The notes under the pieces: generated by a model | Databases searched by the model: none | What the model saw: the letters and a program-made list of their open reading frames with translations, nothing else | Told to the model about the DNA's origin: nothing | Program-made: the position numbers and the translations under genes | NCBI GenBank assembly: GCA_023205875.1 | Contig: CP060757.1 | Coordinates: 744,001-808,000 of the forward strand | Reading direction: 5' to 3' | Length of the DNA: 64,000 nt | Source of the DNA: Chloropicon primus | Lineage: Eukaryota; Chlorophyta; Chloropicophyceae; Chloropicales; Chloropicaceae | In this document: in pieces, positions 55,758-64,000 of the stretch | Layout of the letters: every line of letters starts with the position of its first letter | Numbering within the stretch: position 1 is the first letter of the stretch

Positions 55758-58252
55758 ATGATCACAAGAAGGATCGTGAGGAGTATGAGCGCGAAAGGGA
55801 TGTCAAACGAAGGGGGGAAAGCGAAGGCGTTGCCCGCGAGGGTGCCGCATGAGGTGAAGTTCGGAGTCGTGGAAGGGGAGAACAGGGGGAGTGTGAAAGG
55901 GTCCCTGTTCGATCCACCGATCACGAGAACGGATCCTTACTTTTGGCTCAGGGACGATGAGAGGAAGAGCGAGAAGGTTATCGATTACCTGAAGCAGGAG
56001 AATGACTACTGCAAGGAGGCCACGAGCCACCTGGAGTCCTTCTCCGGCGAGATCTACAAGGGTGAGTTGGTTCTGACGTCTGCACCAGAAGACTGTTTCA
56101 GGCACGCTTGTGTTACGTGGAGACCAGACTGACACGAGGATTTGTTTCGCTCCTCGACTCCGTCTCTGCAGAGATGAAATCGCACCTGAAGGAGACGGAC
56201 GACGAGGTCCCTTGGCAGCAAGGGACCCTCGGCTGGCGTTACTTCACCCGAACTCTCGAGGGGAAAAGCTACAAGCTGCACTGCAGGACAAAGCTTGAGA
56301 GCAACGCCGAGGAAGATTTGCAGGGCGAGAACATCGATGTGATCCTCGACGAGAATGACGTCGCGAAGGATCTGGCGCACTGCGACGTGGGGTGCGTCGT
56401 CCCCTCCCCATCGGAAAACTTGGTGGCCTACGCCGTTGATTCCACTGGGTACGAGACGTACAAGGTCTGTTTCAGGGATCTGGACGGGAAGCAAAACACG
56501 GAGGAGACCATCGAGGAGACCACCGGGGACATTGCGTGGGGCCTCGACGACTCCTTGATCTTTTACAGCAAGATGGACAAGGCCCACAGGCCCCACCAGC
56601 TTTGGGTCAGAGTGAGAAAAGAGGGGACCGGGGAGGCTCGGGACCAGCTCCTGCTCGAAGAAGACGACGAGCGCTTCTGGCTCGGATTGTGGAAGTCGAG
56701 GAGCGGCAAAATCCTCTTTTCGGGGCTGAGGAGCAAGGAGACTACTGAGGTTCACATGATAGACCTGCAAGCAGTTCACGACAGGATTAAGGCGGGCCAG
56801 GACGTTGAAATCAAGGACTTCCTCAAGATGGTGTCCCCAAGGGAGCAAGGGGTCATTTACAAGGTCGATCACCTGGACAAGTTCGGCCACTTGGTCTTCC
56901 TCACCAACGCGTGGGACAAGAAGGAGTTCACGCTGTGCGCCGCGCCCGTGGATAAGCCAGACAGGGCCAACTGGTTCGAGATGGAGAGCTTCAAGTACGA
57001 CCCCGGCAAGTACCTTCTCGGGGCCTACTGCTTCAAGGATTTTGTTGTCCTGTCCGGGAGAGAGGGCGGCCTCACGAGGTTGTGGATCCTGCATTTCGCC
57101 GAGGATGGGGGAACTTTGGACGTCGCCAAGTGCCAGAGGGTGGAATTCGAAGAGGAGGCTTACGAGGTGAACTTCTCGGCCAGGAACAAGGTCTTCGATT
57201 CGGATTCCTTCCGCGTGATATACTCCTCGATGGTGACTCCTGACTCCACCGTAATGGTGAACAGCTCCTCAGGGGAAACCGAGGTCATCAAAGTCGACGA
57301 GGTTCCGGGGTACGACCCTTCCAAGTACGCAACGATCCGCCTGGAGGCGGAAGCCAGGGACGGGACAAAGATTCCCATGTCCGTGGTCTTCAAAAAAGAC
57401 AAGGATTTCGTTGACGGCGAAGACATCAAGACTCAATTCATGAGCAAGGAGCGCCCAACTTACCTTTACGGCTACGGATCTTATGGCATCTGCATTGACC
57501 CGAGCTTCGGCATGTCCAGGCTGCCGCTTCTGGACAGGGGCATGGCCTACGTGATCGCGAACATCAGGGGGGGGTCGGAACTGGGAAGGAGGTGGTACCA
57601 GACCGAAGGAAAGTACCTCACCAAGTGCAACACCTTTGACGACTTTGTGGACTGTGCAAAGTTCCTTCGCAAGGAAGGCATTGCGTCCAAAATCGCGATC
57701 GAGGGCCGCTCTGCCGGTGGCCTTCTCGTTGGGGCGTCCATGAACAGGGCTCCGCCGGGGCTCTTCGACGTTGCCGTAGCTGGCGTGCCTTTTGTGGACG
57801 TCATGGTCACCATGTGCGACCCCAGCATCCCCTTGACCGTGATCGAGTGGGAGGAGTGGGGCAACCCGAACGAGCCAAAGTACCACGACTACATCTTGTC
57901 GTACTCTCCTATCGACAACGTTGGCTCGGAGAGCAGCACGGAGAGTGGCAACGAAAAGTGCGGGGTTCAAGACTACCCGAGCCTGCTGATCACTTCGGGG
58001 CTCCACGACCCGAGGGTAGCCTACTGGGAGCCCGCGAAATGGATGGCAACGATGCGCCACCACCTGTCCGAGGCCGCCAAGGGAAGGGAGGGGGCGCCAA
58101 AGGAGGAGCCCCTCCTCTTGCTCAAGACGGACCTGACGAGCGGCCACTTTTCGGCCAGCGATAGGTACAAGTGGCTCAAGGAGCGCTCCTTCGATTACGC
58201 CTTTGTGCTGGACCAACTTGGCATCAGCAAGCCACTTGGCCCAAAGCTTTAA
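55758..58252 (+). CDS. PTRB: Oligopeptidase B / prolyl oligopeptidase-family serine peptidase
   Basis: join(55758..56061, 56172..58252), 794 residues; the 110-bp intron is phase 1 (K G|AG M). The N-terminal segment DPYFWLRDDERKSEKVIDYLKQENDY is the typical oligopeptidase B start, followed by a beta-propeller. The hydrolase domain has Ser615 in GRSAGGLL, Asp714 in SGLHDPRVAYWEP and His760 in SGHFSAS. The FNDF-like opening appears as TFDDFVDCAKFLRKEG. It cleaves short peptides after basic residues. Cytosolic location is likely, though the first ~20 residues are basic (MITRRIVRSMSAKG) and an organelle form is possible. Confidence 0.92.
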
Positions 58253-58370
58253 GCAGCTTGATTAAAAGAAAAAATGTTATTTTTTAACCGACAGACGGTT
58301 TATTCTTGCTTGCCAGACCTTCGGTCATCATGAGGAGGAGCAGGTAGGGCAGGACGAGTGCTCGGGGAGA

Positions 58371-58886
58371 ATGGTGTGCAAGAATTGCGAGGAGAAGTTG
58401 GGCCGGGTGGCGGCCCCCGACACCTGGAAGGCCGGAGCGAGGAACACCATGGAAAGCGGGGGCAGGAAAGTTGGGGAGAACAAGCTCTTGTCCCGGAAGT
58501 TGGCTGCTGGTGGGATGGGGGCCACGGGCGGCGGTCCTCGACGGCGGTGCGTGGACTGCGGGCAGGCCTGCCACCAGGACCAAGCCACGCTGTGCCACGT
58601 GTGCGCTTACTCGAAGGGGGTGTGCGCAATCTGCGGGGTGAAGATTTTGGACACGACCTTTTACAGGATGACGGGGGCATCGGTGGCGACCCACAAGCCG
58701 AGAGGACCTGCTGAGGAGGACCAGGCCGGGGTTGGCAACAAGAGGAGCGCGAAATCGACTGATCCGACGGTACTGTGGGTCAAGGACAAGAAGACTGGGT
58801 ATCTCTTTGAGAAAACTACGAAGTATTACTACGATCCCGCCACAAAGCTCTACTTTCACCACAAGAGGGGCAAGTGGATGGAGTGA
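58371..58886 (+). CDS. CRIPT: CRIPT homologue with added C-terminal OCRE-like segment
   Basis: 171 residues. Residues 1-100 follow CRIPT closely: MVCKNCEEKLGRVAAPDTWK, then ARNTMESGGRKVGENKLLSR, then zinc-type pairs CVDC, CHVC and CAIC and the ending GVKILDTTFYRMT. Normal CRIPT stops about here (101 residues in human). This protein continues about 70 residues and ends in an aromatic repeat, TGYLFEKTTKYYYDPATKLY, then FHHKRGKW. That repeat matches the octamer-repeat (OCRE) type found in splicing factors. CRIPT is a component of the minor spliceosome, so a splicing role is reasonable. It lies 118 bp downstream of oligopeptidase B on the same strand. Confidence 0.85.
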   Translation: MVCKNCEEKLGRVAAPDTWKAGARNTMESGGRKVGENKLLSRKLAAGGMGATGGGPRRRCVDCGQACHQDQATLCHVCAYSKGVCAICGVKILDTTFYRMTGASVATHKPRGPAEEDQAGVGNKRSAKSTDPTVLWVKDKKTGYLFEKTTKYYYDPATKLYFHHKRGKWME

Positions 58887-59044
58887 GAAGGCAAGGGGGG
58901 TTGTTATTATTAAGGGGAGAAAGCGGGAGAAAGGGGTGGGGGCGTTCGTCAAGTCAGTAAGCTTTGATTTAAAAAAAAAATGGATATTTCTCAACGCTGT
59001 CGTGTCCTTCCTGCGGTGGTTTCGGTGCGCGCGCCTGACTCTCG

Positions 59045-60679
59045 TCAGATGACTTTCCACAGCAGAGTGTCCAAGTTCTTAGAGTTCAGCCTGCGGAACG
59101 GATGCTTGTTGTCACCCTCGGCAAGACCTGGTTTGGCCTTCTTTTGCTCCTCTTTTGGGCTGGGCAAGAGCTGGATCTCGCCGCAATACTTTGTGATCCA
59201 GGGGTGCCTCACCAGGTCCAGGGCGCTCGGCCTCTCCATCCAGTTGTACGTCAGGGCCTTGAGGATGAAGTTTCTGGCAAGGGGGGAGACAACTCCCTTG
59301 GAAAAGGAGATGGACCCCTCGAGGATCTTGTTCTCTGGTCTTTCATCCAAGTCGAGCTGACTGCCGAACGGGGGGCAACCCACCAGAAGCTCGTAGAGGA
59401 GAACGCCCACCGCCCAAATGTCGACGCGGTGGTCATACCGAGGCTTCTGGTGCTTGGAGCCCGTGAAGCTCGATTCAGAGAGGCGATTGTCCACCGGGCA
59501 CGACGAGTCGTTCTTTCCTTTCTTCAGCAAGGCTGTTCTCAGCTTCTGAATCTTCTGGAGCTCCTTGATGTCCAGCTCGGTGGGACACTTCAAGAGCTCG
59601 GGCGCCATGTAGTCCACCGTGCCGACCCTAATGACGGGGGTGCTCACCCTCGAGTCGATCGCGAGGCCGAAGTCGCACAATTGGATCTTCCAGCCCCTTC
59701 TCTTGATAGGATTTCTTCTCAGGTGGCGGTCATACCTCTTGGCCTTCCTGGGACCGCCAAGGCACAAAGTCCCCTGCAGCGCGGCGGCACACCCTCTTGA
59801 CTTGGTGGTCTGACCACTGCCCTTGGCCTTGCTCCCTGACCCACTCGAATCATGATCCTCATGGTCCCACTGGCCCCGGTACAGCTTCGCCTCAATGGTA
59901 TTGGCACTCTCCAAAACCTTCTCGTCGTCCTCCGACCAGGTCGAGAGCAAAATGTTCTCTGGCTTGATGTCCCTGTGGATCACGCCGTGAGAGTGCAGGT
60001 GCACCAGCAAGCAGAGCAGGGGCTTGATCACTTCTGTGGCGCACCTCCTCTCGTTGCCGTACACGCAGTTCAGGCTCCTTTCCTGGCCGCCGCTCTGGCC
60101 GCCGCTCTTGAAGTCGTACTGCTCGCTCAGGGCAAGGGTCTGGATCATGCCCTTCCTCAGCTCCCTGTACAGGTCGCCCTTCGTCTCCTCCTTCTGCACC
60201 AGGTAATAGCACGACCTGTCCTCAAAGGCAGCGAAGAGCGGAATGACGTGCATGCACTTGGTGTGCGCCCTGTGAATGTCCATCTCCCTCCTCACGTTCC
60301 TGTGGTGGACATCCTTCATCCTCTTCTTGTCGTACACCTTCATGATCACCACGGACACTTCGTCCTCGAGAGCCCGGGAAGAGTCTTGTTGCTGCTGCTG
60401 GGAGGAGTGAAAGCTACCGCCCTCCCTTATCTTCCCCATCACGCGGTCGCGCTTCCAGTCATTGCGCTGGCGATGGTGGTGGGACTTGAGGACCATGGCT
60501 CGGAAGACTTGGGACACCTTGCTGGAGGCGAGAAGCTGGATCGGCTTGAAGGCCTCGCTCGTCCAGTCGTGTTCCGCGATGGCCTCCAGGACGTTCCTCG
60601 GGCAAACCTCCGTCGCGAACGGCAGGGCTGGGCGCGGTGCCGACTCCGGCTGGACGTGGGCAGACGAGGAGGAGTCCAT
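59045..60679 (-). CDS. Serine/threonine protein kinase, Aurora-like
   Basis: 544 residues from ATG 60679 (MDSSSSAHVQP); upstream in-frame codons lie in a microsatellite and start with TTG. The core is intact at the ATP lysine (VVIMKVYDKK), alpha-C Glu (RREMDIHRAH), HRDIKPENILL, LCDFGLAID, GTVDYMAPELL and DIWAVGVLLYELLVGCPPFG. The Gly-rich loop is degenerate (LLASSKVSQVF). Two insertions lie before and after the catalytic loop. The spacing and GDLYRELRKG resemble Aurora and Chlamydomonas CALK, a ciliary Aurora-like kinase; the assignment to that branch is tentative. Its 5' end is part of the adjoining palindrome. Confidence 0.78.
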   Translation of the reverse strand: MDSSSSAHVQPESAPRPALPFATEVCPRNVLEAIAEHDWTSEAFKPIQLLASSKVSQVFRAMVLKSHHHRQRNDWKRDRVMGKIREGGSFHSSQQQQQDSSRALEDEVSVVIMKVYDKKRMKDVHHRNVRREMDIHRAHTKCMHVIPLFAAFEDRSCYYLVQKEETKGDLYRELRKGMIQTLALSEQYDFKSGGQSGGQERSLNCVYGNERRCATEVIKPLLCLLVHLHSHGVIHRDIKPENILLSTWSEDDEKVLESANTIEAKLYRGQWDHEDHDSSGSGSKAKGSGQTTKSRGCAAALQGTLCLGGPRKAKRYDRHLRRNPIKRRGWKIQLCDFGLAIDSRVSTPVIRVGTVDYMAPELLKCPTELDIKELQKIQKLRTALLKKGKNDSSCPVDNRLSESSFTGSKHQKPRYDHRVDIWAVGVLLYELLVGCPPFGSQLDLDERPENKILEGSISFSKGVVSPLARNFILKALTYNWMERPSALDLVRHPWITKYCGEIQLLPSPKEEQKKAKPGLAEGDNKHPFRRLNSKNLDTLLWKVI

Positions 60680-60722
60680 GTGGATCAACAGTTGAATCAA
60701 TGAATGAATGAATCAATCAATC

Positions 60723-61591
60723 AATCCATGAATCAATCGGGTGGGTGGTTGGACCGCCAGGCGCCCGGCTCCTTTTGAGGATACGATTCCGAGGCCGGCG
60801 TGAGGTTCTTGGTTTGGCCCCACCCCATGGCTTGTGAATCGTCCCCTCGCGTTCCTGTTGACTCGTGCTAGAGTCTCTGACCTGGTCTCGGTGGTGCTGG
60901 TGGTCCGACCTGTCGTCCTTTCGTGATCTCCTGGACTTGGAGGAGGTCGGGGAGTGGATTCATGAATAATTATCTTCTCGTGCAGAATATTTGAAGTGAG
61001 ACGTGCGAAGGAGAGGGCTGCTCGACCCCCGCAGAATGTGCAAGGCAAGGGTCAAGCCTGGCGAAAGCCTGTGTAAAACACATGTCGCATCCGCCGCCCG
61101 AAAAAATTAGATTAATATCAAGACCTCATATCGAGGTCGTATCAGATATTAAACTGATAAGAACAGATACTACACTTGATCTTAGCCAAAAGGCCGAGAA
61201 AAGTAATGACATACACGAAATACACGAATTCAACGAATACCAAACCACCCGGGACCCAAGAAAACAATACGAATTACAAGCAAGAATCTTCCCAAGACAC
61301 CAAGATACCAAGATCGAGGGGGACCAAGCACAGGGCAATCGTTTGAGTGTCCTGGGACAAGGGACAAGGCCGATCCTGACTTGGATCCCACTGCAGAACA
61401 TCAAGGTGGCCACCGAAGCACAAAAAGTGCTCACCAGAGTCTGGTCCCAAGAGTCAGGGTTGGATTGGATCGGATTGGAGTCCAATCATTGGACTAACGT
61501 CGTGTTAAAGAGATCTTCGCCTCCTTGGCCGGCCCATTTCAGACCCCCGCCTCCTTGGCCTTCATCCCCAACGCCTCTGCATCGGCCTTCC
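60723..61591. repeat. Left arm of a near-perfect 0.87-kb inverted repeat containing a U2 gene
   Basis: This 869-bp segment is the reverse complement of 62012-62880. By reading along both arms I found a single difference (61011 G versus 62592, read on the same strand), with no indel: every pair of positions sums to 123603. The arm holds a U2 snRNA gene on the minus strand. Similarity continues outward, through a diverged ATTC/ATTG microsatellite, into the first bases of the kinase gene. Confidence 0.92.
61020..61207 (-). ncRNA. U2: U2 small nuclear RNA (copy 1)
   Basis: Reading minus from 61207, ATTACTTTTCTCGGCCTTTTGG and the following GCTAAGATCAAGTGTAGTATCTG are U2 stem I and the branch-site-binding GUAGUA. 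TTCTTATCAGTTTAATATCTGAT is the conserved II/IIb region. An Sm-like site (TAATTTTTTCGG) follows at about 61095-61106. The 3' stem-loop (GCTTGACCC/GGGTCGAGC) ends near 61020. Both ends are estimated. The copy is identical in the gene body to copy 2. Confidence 0.93.
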
Positions 61592-61651
61592 AGAATGTCG
61601 TCGAAGCAGCCACTGTGGTAAGCCAAGAAGAGAAAGATGAGAAGGGTGCCG

Positions 61652-61781
61652 CCAGGCTTGGCATTTACGGCTGGGAAATGAAAAAAACGCGCGTATTTTT
61701 GAGTTTCATGAAAAGTACGGTTAATTACGCGTTAGAATCACGGCGTAAGAACCACGGCGTAAACGTAAATGCCAAGCCTGG
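61652..61781. repeat. Short element with 18-bp terminal inverted repeats in the palindrome spacer
   Basis: CCAGGCTTGGCATTTACG at 61652-61669 is the exact reverse complement of 61764-61781. The AT-richer 94-bp interior has no coding potential. It resembles a MITE-like non-autonomous element. A target-site duplication is not clear; GGTGC occurs close to both ends but not flush. Confidence 0.5.
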
Positions 61782-62011
61782 GTGCTGCAGATCCAGAGGG
61801 CGTGAAACCAGGCCGGCTGATCGTTCCCGCCGCCATGAGGATTTTCCAGCAGCAGCAGCCGAGCCACCTCCATGACAGGCGCCGTGCAAGTGCGCGGCCT
61901 CGCCACCGACGGACTCTTTGTGCACGTGCTTCTCAATAATTGGTTTAAGCCTGGCCAGCTGGACCAAGCCGGGAACGCACGGGAAAGAGGGATGCGGACC
62001 CGGAAGGAAGA

Positions 62012-62880
62012 GGAAGGCCGATGCAGAGGCGTTGGGGATGAAGGCCAAGGAGGCGGGGGTCTGAAATGGGCCGGCCAAGGAGGCGAAGATCTCTTTAACA
62101 CGACGTTAGTCCAATGATTGGACTCCAATCCGATCCAATCCAACCCTGACTCTTGGGACCAGACTCTGGTGAGCACTTTTTGTGCTTCGGTGGCCACCTT
62201 GATGTTCTGCAGTGGGATCCAAGTCAGGATCGGCCTTGTCCCTTGTCCCAGGACACTCAAACGATTGCCCTGTGCTTGGTCCCCCTCGATCTTGGTATCT
62301 TGGTGTCTTGGGAAGATTCTTGCTTGTAATTCGTATTGTTTTCTTGGGTCCCGGGTGGTTTGGTATTCGTTGAATTCGTGTATTTCGTGTATGTCATTAC
62401 TTTTCTCGGCCTTTTGGCTAAGATCAAGTGTAGTATCTGTTCTTATCAGTTTAATATCTGATACGACCTCGATATGAGGTCTTGATATTAATCTAATTTT
62501 TTCGGGCGGCGGATGCGACATGTGTTTTACACAGGCTTTCGCCAGGCTTGACCCTTGCCTTGCACATTCTGCGGGGGTCGAGCAGCCCTCTTCTTCGCAC
62601 GTCTCACTTCAAATATTCTGCACGAGAAGATAATTATTCATGAATCCACTCCCCGACCTCCTCCAAGTCCAGGAGATCACGAAAGGACGACAGGTCGGAC
62701 CACCAGCACCACCGAGACCAGGTCAGAGACTCTAGCACGAGTCAACAGGAACGCGAGGGGACGATTCACAAGCCATGGGGTGGGGCCAAACCAAGAACCT
62801 CACGCCGGCCTCGGAATCGTATCCTCAAAAGGAGCCGGGCGCCTGGCGGTCCAACCACCCACCCGATTGATTCATGGATT
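62012..62880. repeat. Right arm of the inverted repeat containing a U2 gene
   Basis: Mirror of 60723-61591. The 420-bp spacer 61592-62011 is unique to neither arm and holds the TIR element. Beyond 62880 the outer microsatellites differ in unit number and order between the two sides. Confidence 0.92.
62396..62583 (+). ncRNA. U2: U2 small nuclear RNA (copy 2)
   Basis: Same sequence as copy 1 on the plus strand, from ATTACTTTTCTCGG at 62396 to the stem-loop IV closing strand GGGTCGAGC near 62583. The two genes are divergent, their 5' ends 1188 bp apart and facing the palindrome centre. Repeated ATTGG/CCAAT-type motifs lie about 255-300 bp upstream of each. I did not identify a plant-type USE or TATA element with confidence. 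Confidence 0.93.
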
Positions 62881-62973
62881 CATTCATTCATTGATTCATT
62901 CATTCATTCATTCATTCATTCATTGATTTATTGATTGATTCATCTGTTGATCCACATGGACTCCTGCTGCGAA
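62881..62973 (+). repeat. ATTC/ATTG microsatellite followed by a copy of the kinase 5' end
   Basis: (ATTC)n and ATTG units (about 62881-62940) are followed by CTGTTGATCCACATGGACTCCT. This equals the sequence around the kinase ATG (60679) read on the minus strand. The homology stops about four codons into the kinase, so this is a truncated copy of the kinase 5' end, not a gene. Confidence 0.75.
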
Positions 62974-63651
62974 TCACTCCTTCCTTCAGTCATCGTGAGC
63001 CTTTCCCCATCAACTGGTACTGGTGTGACAGGAGGAAAGACAATTCGTTTGGGCGGAGGGGAGGGATCACACAACAAGTTAGGCGTCAATTTGCTGGGAT
63101 GAATGCAAAAGACTCGGGGGGGGGGGGAGGATGGATATCACCAGGGCACCGCTGAGTGGATCGAGGAGCACCCTGGATCGGATGTGGATTGGGTCTCGTC
63201 TCCATTCACAAGTGATCTCAATGCGATAAATAATCGCATCACATCCGCTGGCTTCGAGGTCAGCGTCCACCATGCCTTTTGGTTTAATGAAGTGTTTCAG
63301 GCAATCAAACAAGTTTAAGCTGATGCTCACCGCTTTGGGGCACCTAGATCCCTCTCCCGTGACTCCTTTCCATGAAGAGCGTCGTCTCGGCAAAGATCAC
63401 CGGCCCACGGGCTCGCGACCTCCCACTGGACTCGCCCCCCCTTGTAGATCATGGTCAGCGCTTGCCAGGGCCTCGACATGCTCCACAAGCCTCCCTGGCA
63501 CCACCCTGGTCGACCACGTTGTCACAGATCCGTGAGGGCACCCCATCAGGGCAAGACCGACGCCCAAAGACTCCACACTTAAACGCTTCTGGCTCGGAAG
63601 CTTTTTTCAAATTGATCAAAACAGAGAGCAACTGCAGAGTCGGTCGGTGCG
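62974..63651. other. Region beyond the palindrome, mostly without recognisable genes
   Basis: About 680 bases. A G-run lies at about 63117-63128, next to the short ORF listed separately. The rest (63320-63650) is of mixed composition with no recognisable gene. It ends in the 5' leader of the gene at 63652. Confidence 0.5.
63103..63318 (+). other. Short orphan ORF, possibly a gene remnant
   Basis: 71 codons. After a low-complexity start next to the G-run, the stretch AEWIEEHPGSDVDWVSSPFT and then AINNRITSAGFEVSVHHAFWFNEVFQ reads like natural protein rather than shadow sequence. No family recognised, no intron signals noticed. It could be an exon of a diverged gene or chance. Confidence 0.3.
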
Positions 63652-64000
63652 ATGGCGATGGAGGAGGACAACGAGAAGAAGGGAGAAGACAACAACCACG
63701 AGGGGGTGGGAGGGAACGACAACAAGGGGGAGGCCGAAGCGAAGGCCGAGCCGAGCGGTCCGCCTCCGAAGGACGATGGCGAGTCGGAGAAGAAGAAGAC
63801 GAGCGTGATCTTCGCAGACAGGAAGGTGCGACGACGACGACGGACTTGGCTCTAGTCCCCCTCCCTCCGTGTCCGTGTCTCTCCGACGAGTGTTTCGTTG
63901 AAGGCTTGGATGGCCGTGCTGACCACTTTTCTTTGCTGTACCCCGCGACAAAAACAAAACTCTTCCTCTCAGATCACGACGAGCGAGAACGTGGACGAGG
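63652..64000 (+). CDS. 5' end of an unidentified gene (continues past window)
   Basis: Exon 1 is 63652..63825 (58 codons, phase 0 donor CAGGAAG|GTGCGA); exon 2 begins at 63973 after CTCTCAG and is cut by the window end. The visible protein is acidic and Lys/Asn/Gly-rich (MAMEEDNEKKGEDNNHEG), then KKKTSVIFADRK and ITTSENVDE. Too little is present for a family call. Confidence 0.55.

Noticed and set aside
61126-61485. Matching 119-codon ORFs on both arms of the palindrome (also 62118-62477)
   Set aside because: They overlap the U2 genes in antisense or sense and are duplicated only because the arms are identical; translation is non-protein-like.
60723-62880. The U2 inverted repeat as the ends of a large DNA transposon
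   Set aside because: No transposase or protein between or inside the arms; the arms carry a housekeeping snRNA gene and homology trails into an adjoining gene. A local inverted duplication fits better.
1-64000. Retroelements, viral genes or bacterial-type operons
   Set aside because: I found no reverse transcriptase, integrase, capsid or long terminal repeat. The genes are eukaryotic in type with spliceosomal introns.

Overview
The window is a gene-dense, GC-rich stretch of a nuclear genome from a photosynthetic eukaryote. Roughly 34 protein genes lie on both strands, most with a single exon and some with one to four short introns. There are two U2 snRNA genes and one tRNA gene. Several genes encode plastid proteins: ferrochelatase with a C-terminal chlorophyll a/b-binding-type helix, plastid terminal oxidase, a VTE6-like phytyl-phosphate kinase, a cyclophilin and a pyruvate kinase. 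Their N-termini are short, basic and Ser/Ala/Arg-rich with no preceding ER signal, which points to a primary plastid. With the GT29 'sialyltransferase-like' genes and the compact layout this suggests a green (chlorophyte, prasinophyte-grade or Chloropicon-like) alga. That placement is inference.

Layout. 0-9 kb: the end of an unknown gene, an unknown three-exon gene, a five-finger RanBP2-type zinc-finger protein, and a 1571-residue LRR-transmembrane-nucleotide cyclase. 9-18 kb: a secreted propeller-like protein, two tandem GT29 glycosyltransferases, a small putative plastid protein, a multipass membrane protein and a type II NAD(P)H dehydrogenase. 18-27 kb: HRD3/SEL1L, WDR55, the PP2A catalytic subunit, ferrochelatase, a three-exon unknown and tRNA-Arg(TCG). 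27-37.5 kb: a GNAT acetyltransferase, the E2 subunit of pyruvate dehydrogenase, pyruvate kinase, the dynein-assembly factor DNAAF4, a selenocysteine thioredoxin reductase with a SECIS candidate, and a serine dehydratase. 37.5-50.5 kb: Rab escort protein, a SIN1/AVO1-like TORC2 subunit, a small membrane protein, a tandem eight-cysteine (nsLTP-like) surface protein, an EFCAB10-like protein, a GST, PTOX, VPS37A, VTE6, a cyclophilin and a CZIB/DUF866 protein. 50.5-64 kb: WDR82/Swd2, site-1 protease, oligopeptidase B, CRIPT with an added OCRE-like tail, an Aurora-like kinase, a near-perfect 2.2 kb palindrome carrying two divergent U2 genes, and the start of an unknown gene.

Themes. ER quality control and regulated proteolysis (HRD3, site-1 protease), plastid redox and pigment metabolism (ferrochelatase, PTOX, NDH-2), pyruvate metabolism (pyruvate kinase and PDH E2 are convergent neighbours), and signalling (PP2A, SIN1, Aurora-like kinase, receptor-type cyclase). 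The most unusual items are the SIN1 homologue, the receptor cyclase with three cyclase-homology domains whose first and third complement each other, the nsLTP-like tandem protein, the U2 palindrome, and the CRIPT-OCRE fusion. I saw no CRISPR array, retroelement or viral element. Start codons were set to ATG throughout. Exon borders are inferred from GT-AG (once GC-AG) signals, phase and protein continuity.
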